Shown here in pieces: positions 60,954 to 64,000 of a stretch of DNA of 64,000 bases. Source of the stretch: Bugula neritina (Eukaryota > Bryozoa > Gymnolaemata > Cheilostomatida > Bugulidae); the NCBI GenBank assembly GCA_964035545.1, contig CAXIUT010000303.1, forward strand, positions 1-64,000, given 5' to 3'. The stretch's first letter is position 1. Each line of letters opens with the position of its first letter. Made by a program: the position numbers and the translations under genes. Below the pieces are notes generated by a model. That model had not been told where the DNA came from. It searched no databases and saw nothing but the letters and a program-made list of their open reading frames with translations.

Positions 60954-63708
60954 ATGCTTAGCAATCTAAGTAGATACGCTATGGCTCAGGCTAAAGTCAA
61001 TCCTTTCCAAAAGGTAGCTTCTCAAATAAAAGCTGCAGGAAAAGATTTAACTTACTATAATATCAGAGGTTTGAATGATCCTCGATTGGAACGTTTGCCC
61101 TACAGTATAAGAATTCTTTTGGAAAGTGCAGTTAGAAATTGTGATTAGTTTGAAGTAACATCCAAAGATGTTGAAAACATTCTTAGTTGGTAAAAAAAAG
61201 CTAGTTAGTCTATCGAGATAGCCTTCAAACCAGCAAGAGTTATTCTTCAAGATTTTACAGGAGTACCTGCAGTAGTAGATCTAGCTGCAATGAGAGATGC
61301 TGTTGCTAGATTAGGCGGAGATCCTAAAAAAATCAACCCATTATGTCCAGTTGATTTAGTTATTGACCACAGTGTCCAAGTCGATAAGGCTAGAGTTAAA
61401 GATGCCTGGAAAGATAATTAAGAAATTTAATTCAAAAGAAATTACTAGAGATTTGAATTTTTGAAATGGGGATCAACTGCTTTTGATAACTTTTCAATTG
61501 TTCCACCTGGAAGTGGTATTGTACATCAAGTCAATTTGTAATATCTTGCAAGAGTTGTTCTTTAAAATAATAAAAGAGTTGTCTATCCTGACTCAGTTGT
61601 AGGAACTGACTCTCATACAACTATGATTAACGGTCTAGGTGTCGCTGGATGGGGTGTTGGAGGTATTTAAGCTGAGGCTGTCATGCTTGGACAACCTATT
61701 TCTATGGTCTTGCCTGAAGTTATTGGCTTTAGAATGACTGGAAAATTGAATGAGAATATTACTGCCACTGACTTGGTCTTACAAATTGTCAACAGTTTGA
61801 GAAAGAAAGGAGTTGTTGGTAAATTTGTCGAATTTTATGGTCCAGGTGTTGCTTCTCTGACTCTTGCTGATAGAGCAACAATTGCCAACATGGCCCCAGA
61901 ATATGGAGCAACAATGGGTTATTTCCCACCAGATGCTTAAACTCTAAACTATTTGAGAATGACCAATAGATCATCAGAAAGAATGGAAGTCATCTAAAAA
62001 ACACTAACAAGTCAAGGACTTCTTCGTGACTACACTCAACCAGATAATATTAAATATACTGATATTCTTGAGTTAGATTTAACAACTGTTGAACCTTGCA
62101 TTTCTGGTCCTAAGCGTCCTCATGATAGAGTACCAGTCTCTCAAATGAAAAAGGATTTCAATGACTGTATTCCTAATAAAGTCGGTTTTAAAGGTTTTGG
62201 AGTTCCTGCTGATAAAATAGATATCAGTCAGAAGTTCAAATATCAGGGAGAAGATTTTTAGGTCAAACACGGATCAGTTGTTTTGGCTGCTATTACCTCA
62301 TGTACTAACACATCTAACCCTGATGTTATGATTGCTGCTGGTTTAGTAGCAAAAAAAGCTGTTGAAAAAGGACTTAAGTACTCTTTATTTTATCTAGAAT
62401 TCAAAGTTATATCAAGACCAGTTTATCGCCAGGTTCAGGAGTTGTTACTAAATATCTTGACAAATCAGGTCTCACTAAATATCTTGATGAGATAGGTTTT
62501 ACCACTGCTGGATATGGTTGTATGACCTGTATTGGTAATAGTGGTGACTTATTGCCTGAAGTTAGTTAATCTATTACCTCAAATGATATAGTTGGTTGCT
62601 CAGTCTTATCTGGAAATAGAAACTTCTAGGCAAGAGTACATCCTTTGATCAAAGCCAACTATCTTGCATCTCCACCTTTAGTTGTAGCTTACGCTTTGGC
62701 TGGTCGAGTTGATATTGATTTCGAAAAAGAACCAATAGGTCAAGACAGTAATAATAAGCCAGTCTTTTTAAAAGATATTTGGCCTTCAAGAAAAGAAATC
62801 AGTGCTGTTACTGGATAAAATTTGACTCCAGAAATGTTTAAAGATGTTTATGAAAAGATCGCTAAGGGAACTGAGAGATGGAACAACCTCAAAACAGAAC
62901 CATCCCAACAATACAAATGGAAATAATCTTCAACTTACATTCATAACCCTCCTTTCTTCCAATCAACAGAACTATCTCTTCCTAAAATTAAAAACATCGA
63001 TAATGCATATGTCCTATGCTCTTTTGGAGATTCAATTACCACTGATCACATCTCACCTGCTGGCAGTATTGCAAAGAATTCACCTGCTGCTAGATATCTT
63101 AACGATAGAGGAATCAAACAAGCTGACTTCAATACCTATGGAGCTAGAAGAGGAAATGATGAAGTTATGGCCAGAGGAACCTTTGCTAACACTAGAATCA
63201 TTAATAAATTAGCACCAAAAGTTGGTCCTCAAACAACCTACATTCCAACCAATGAAGTTATGGACATCAGTGATGCTGCTGAAAGATATGGAAAAGATGG
63301 ACACCAGTTAATCATTTTGGCTGGACAAGAATACGGTTCAGGTTCATCTCGAGATTGGGCCGCCAAGGGACCTTACCTTCAAGGAATTAAAGCAGTTATT
63401 GCTCAATCATTCGAAAGAATTCATAGAAGCAACTTGGCAGGTCTAGGTATCCTTCCCTTGGAATTCTTGCCAGGACAAAGTGCTGATAGCCTTGGTATAT
63501 TTTATATGATTTAGGTTTGACAGGTAAATAAGGATTCAGTATGGACATCCGAGGAGGAAACCTTGATGTACATGAAAAATTGAAGGTAACAACAAACACT
63601 GGCAAATCATTTGAGGTGAAGGTGAGATTGGACACTGATGTGTAGGTTGAATATTTTAAGAATGGAGGCATTTTGCACTATGTATTGAGGAAGTTGGCCA
63701 AGTCATGA
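60954..63708 (+). CDS. Aconitate hydratase (AcnA/IRP type)
   Basis: 904 residues. Converts citrate to isocitrate using a [4Fe-4S] cluster; ligands in SCTNTSNP and [10 protein letters not shown]. Other family text: [68 protein letters not shown], and [26 protein letters not shown] encode the invariant Glu in GGIEAEAV, NLEYLARVV and RNFEARVHP, which is the strongest evidence for Glu. Two 20-nt introns: 62378-62397 and 63495-63514. The 15-residue N-terminal extension ([14 protein letters not shown]) could target mitochondria. Confidence 0.97.
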
Positions 63709-63761
63709 TTGATTCAAAAATATGATTTATTCATTAAAAAATATGATCTATGATGTACTTC

Positions 63762-64000
63762 TCAAAGAAGATCAGCTTTTGTTTCTTCTATTGTCTACTG
63801 AGCTTCTCTTTCAATTCTACTGTTATACTCTTTTATTTTAGTCAAGTAAGCATAATGCAACATCTCACGGGATCCTCGAAAATCACTTAGAGATTTCTCT
63901 TCGCTGATAATTGTTATGATCTAGGCTAAAAATTTAGCCACAGAAACTGTTCTTATCTTTTTGTTCTAAATATATATTAAAAATACTTAAACTGAATGTT
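63762..64000 (-). CDS. Hypothetical protein, 5' part outside window
   Basis: Open minus-strand frame running off the right edge, ending at TGA 63762-63764. The visible last 75-80 residues are helical and charged (FRGSREMLHYAYLTKIKEYNSRI, then EETKADLL). No family recognised. Stop lies 53 bp from the aconitase stop (convergent). Confidence 0.5.

Overview
The window is macronuclear DNA of a ciliate, and the evidence points to a peritrich. Chromosome ends carry C4A2/G4T2 telomeric repeats. Every gene stops at TGA, and in-frame TAA and TAG codons are frequent. Where conserved families can be aligned from memory (aconitase, DNAAF11, axonemal dynein p28, Sec7, YjbQ, saccharopine dehydrogenase), TAA and TAG fall on invariant glutamates, not glutamines. 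That matches the peritrich nuclear code (NCBI table 30), so in the annotations below I read TAA/TAG as Glu. Standard-code ORF calling fragments almost every gene. Introns are tiny and almost uniform: about 45 that I could place by reading frame are exactly 20 nt, GTA...(T/C/A)AG, with single cases of 21 and 22 nt. Intergenic gaps are often under 60 bp.

Layout. Positions 1-42730 form one contig that starts with C4A2 (1-87) and ends with G4T2 (42656-42730), as a complete macronuclear chromosome should. It also holds two interstitial G4T2 tracts (7893-7996 and 24628-24710) in right-end orientation, so it looks like three chromosome-sized blocks (8.0, 16.7 and 18.0 kb) strung together. 200 Ns (42731-42930) then join it to a second chromosome that begins with C4A2 at 42931 and runs past the window end.

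Block 1 (88-7892): a hypothetical coiled-coil protein, a monofunctional lysine-ketoglutarate reductase, a short-chain dehydrogenase, a second coiled-coil protein, axonemal dynein light chain p28 and an A20/AN1 zinc-finger protein. Block 2 (7997-24627): a beta-adaptin without a stop codon that runs into the repeat tract, a large low-complexity protein, an FHA protein, a UBC-like protein, a two-hotdog acyl-CoA thioesterase, a pseudokinase, two tandem SLC35B-type transporters, an N-terminal methyltransferase, a B-box protein and a hypothetical. Block 3 (24711-42655): hypotheticals, a membrane protein, YjbQ, a GH18-like protein with altered catalytic residues, a CENP-B-like DNA-binding protein, a large C2-like protein, an ADP-ribosylglycohydrolase, then GAPDH, a Myb protein and a BIG-type ARF-GEF. 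Second chromosome: a PH-like protein, a PWWP/AT-hook protein, DNAAF11, VMP1, a RING protein, a two-TM protein, then an inverted second copy of the ARF-GEF, Myb and GAPDH genes (about 8.5 kb), a coiled-coil protein and aconitase.

The genes are mostly unrelated housekeeping, ciliary and trafficking functions packed on gene-dense chromosomes; there are no operons. The unusual biology lies in the code reassignment, the near-fixed 20-nt introns, the interstitial telomere tracts and the duplicated 8.5-kb block whose coding sequences are almost identical. Several single-base frame breaks, two next to homopolymers, look like long-read assembly errors.
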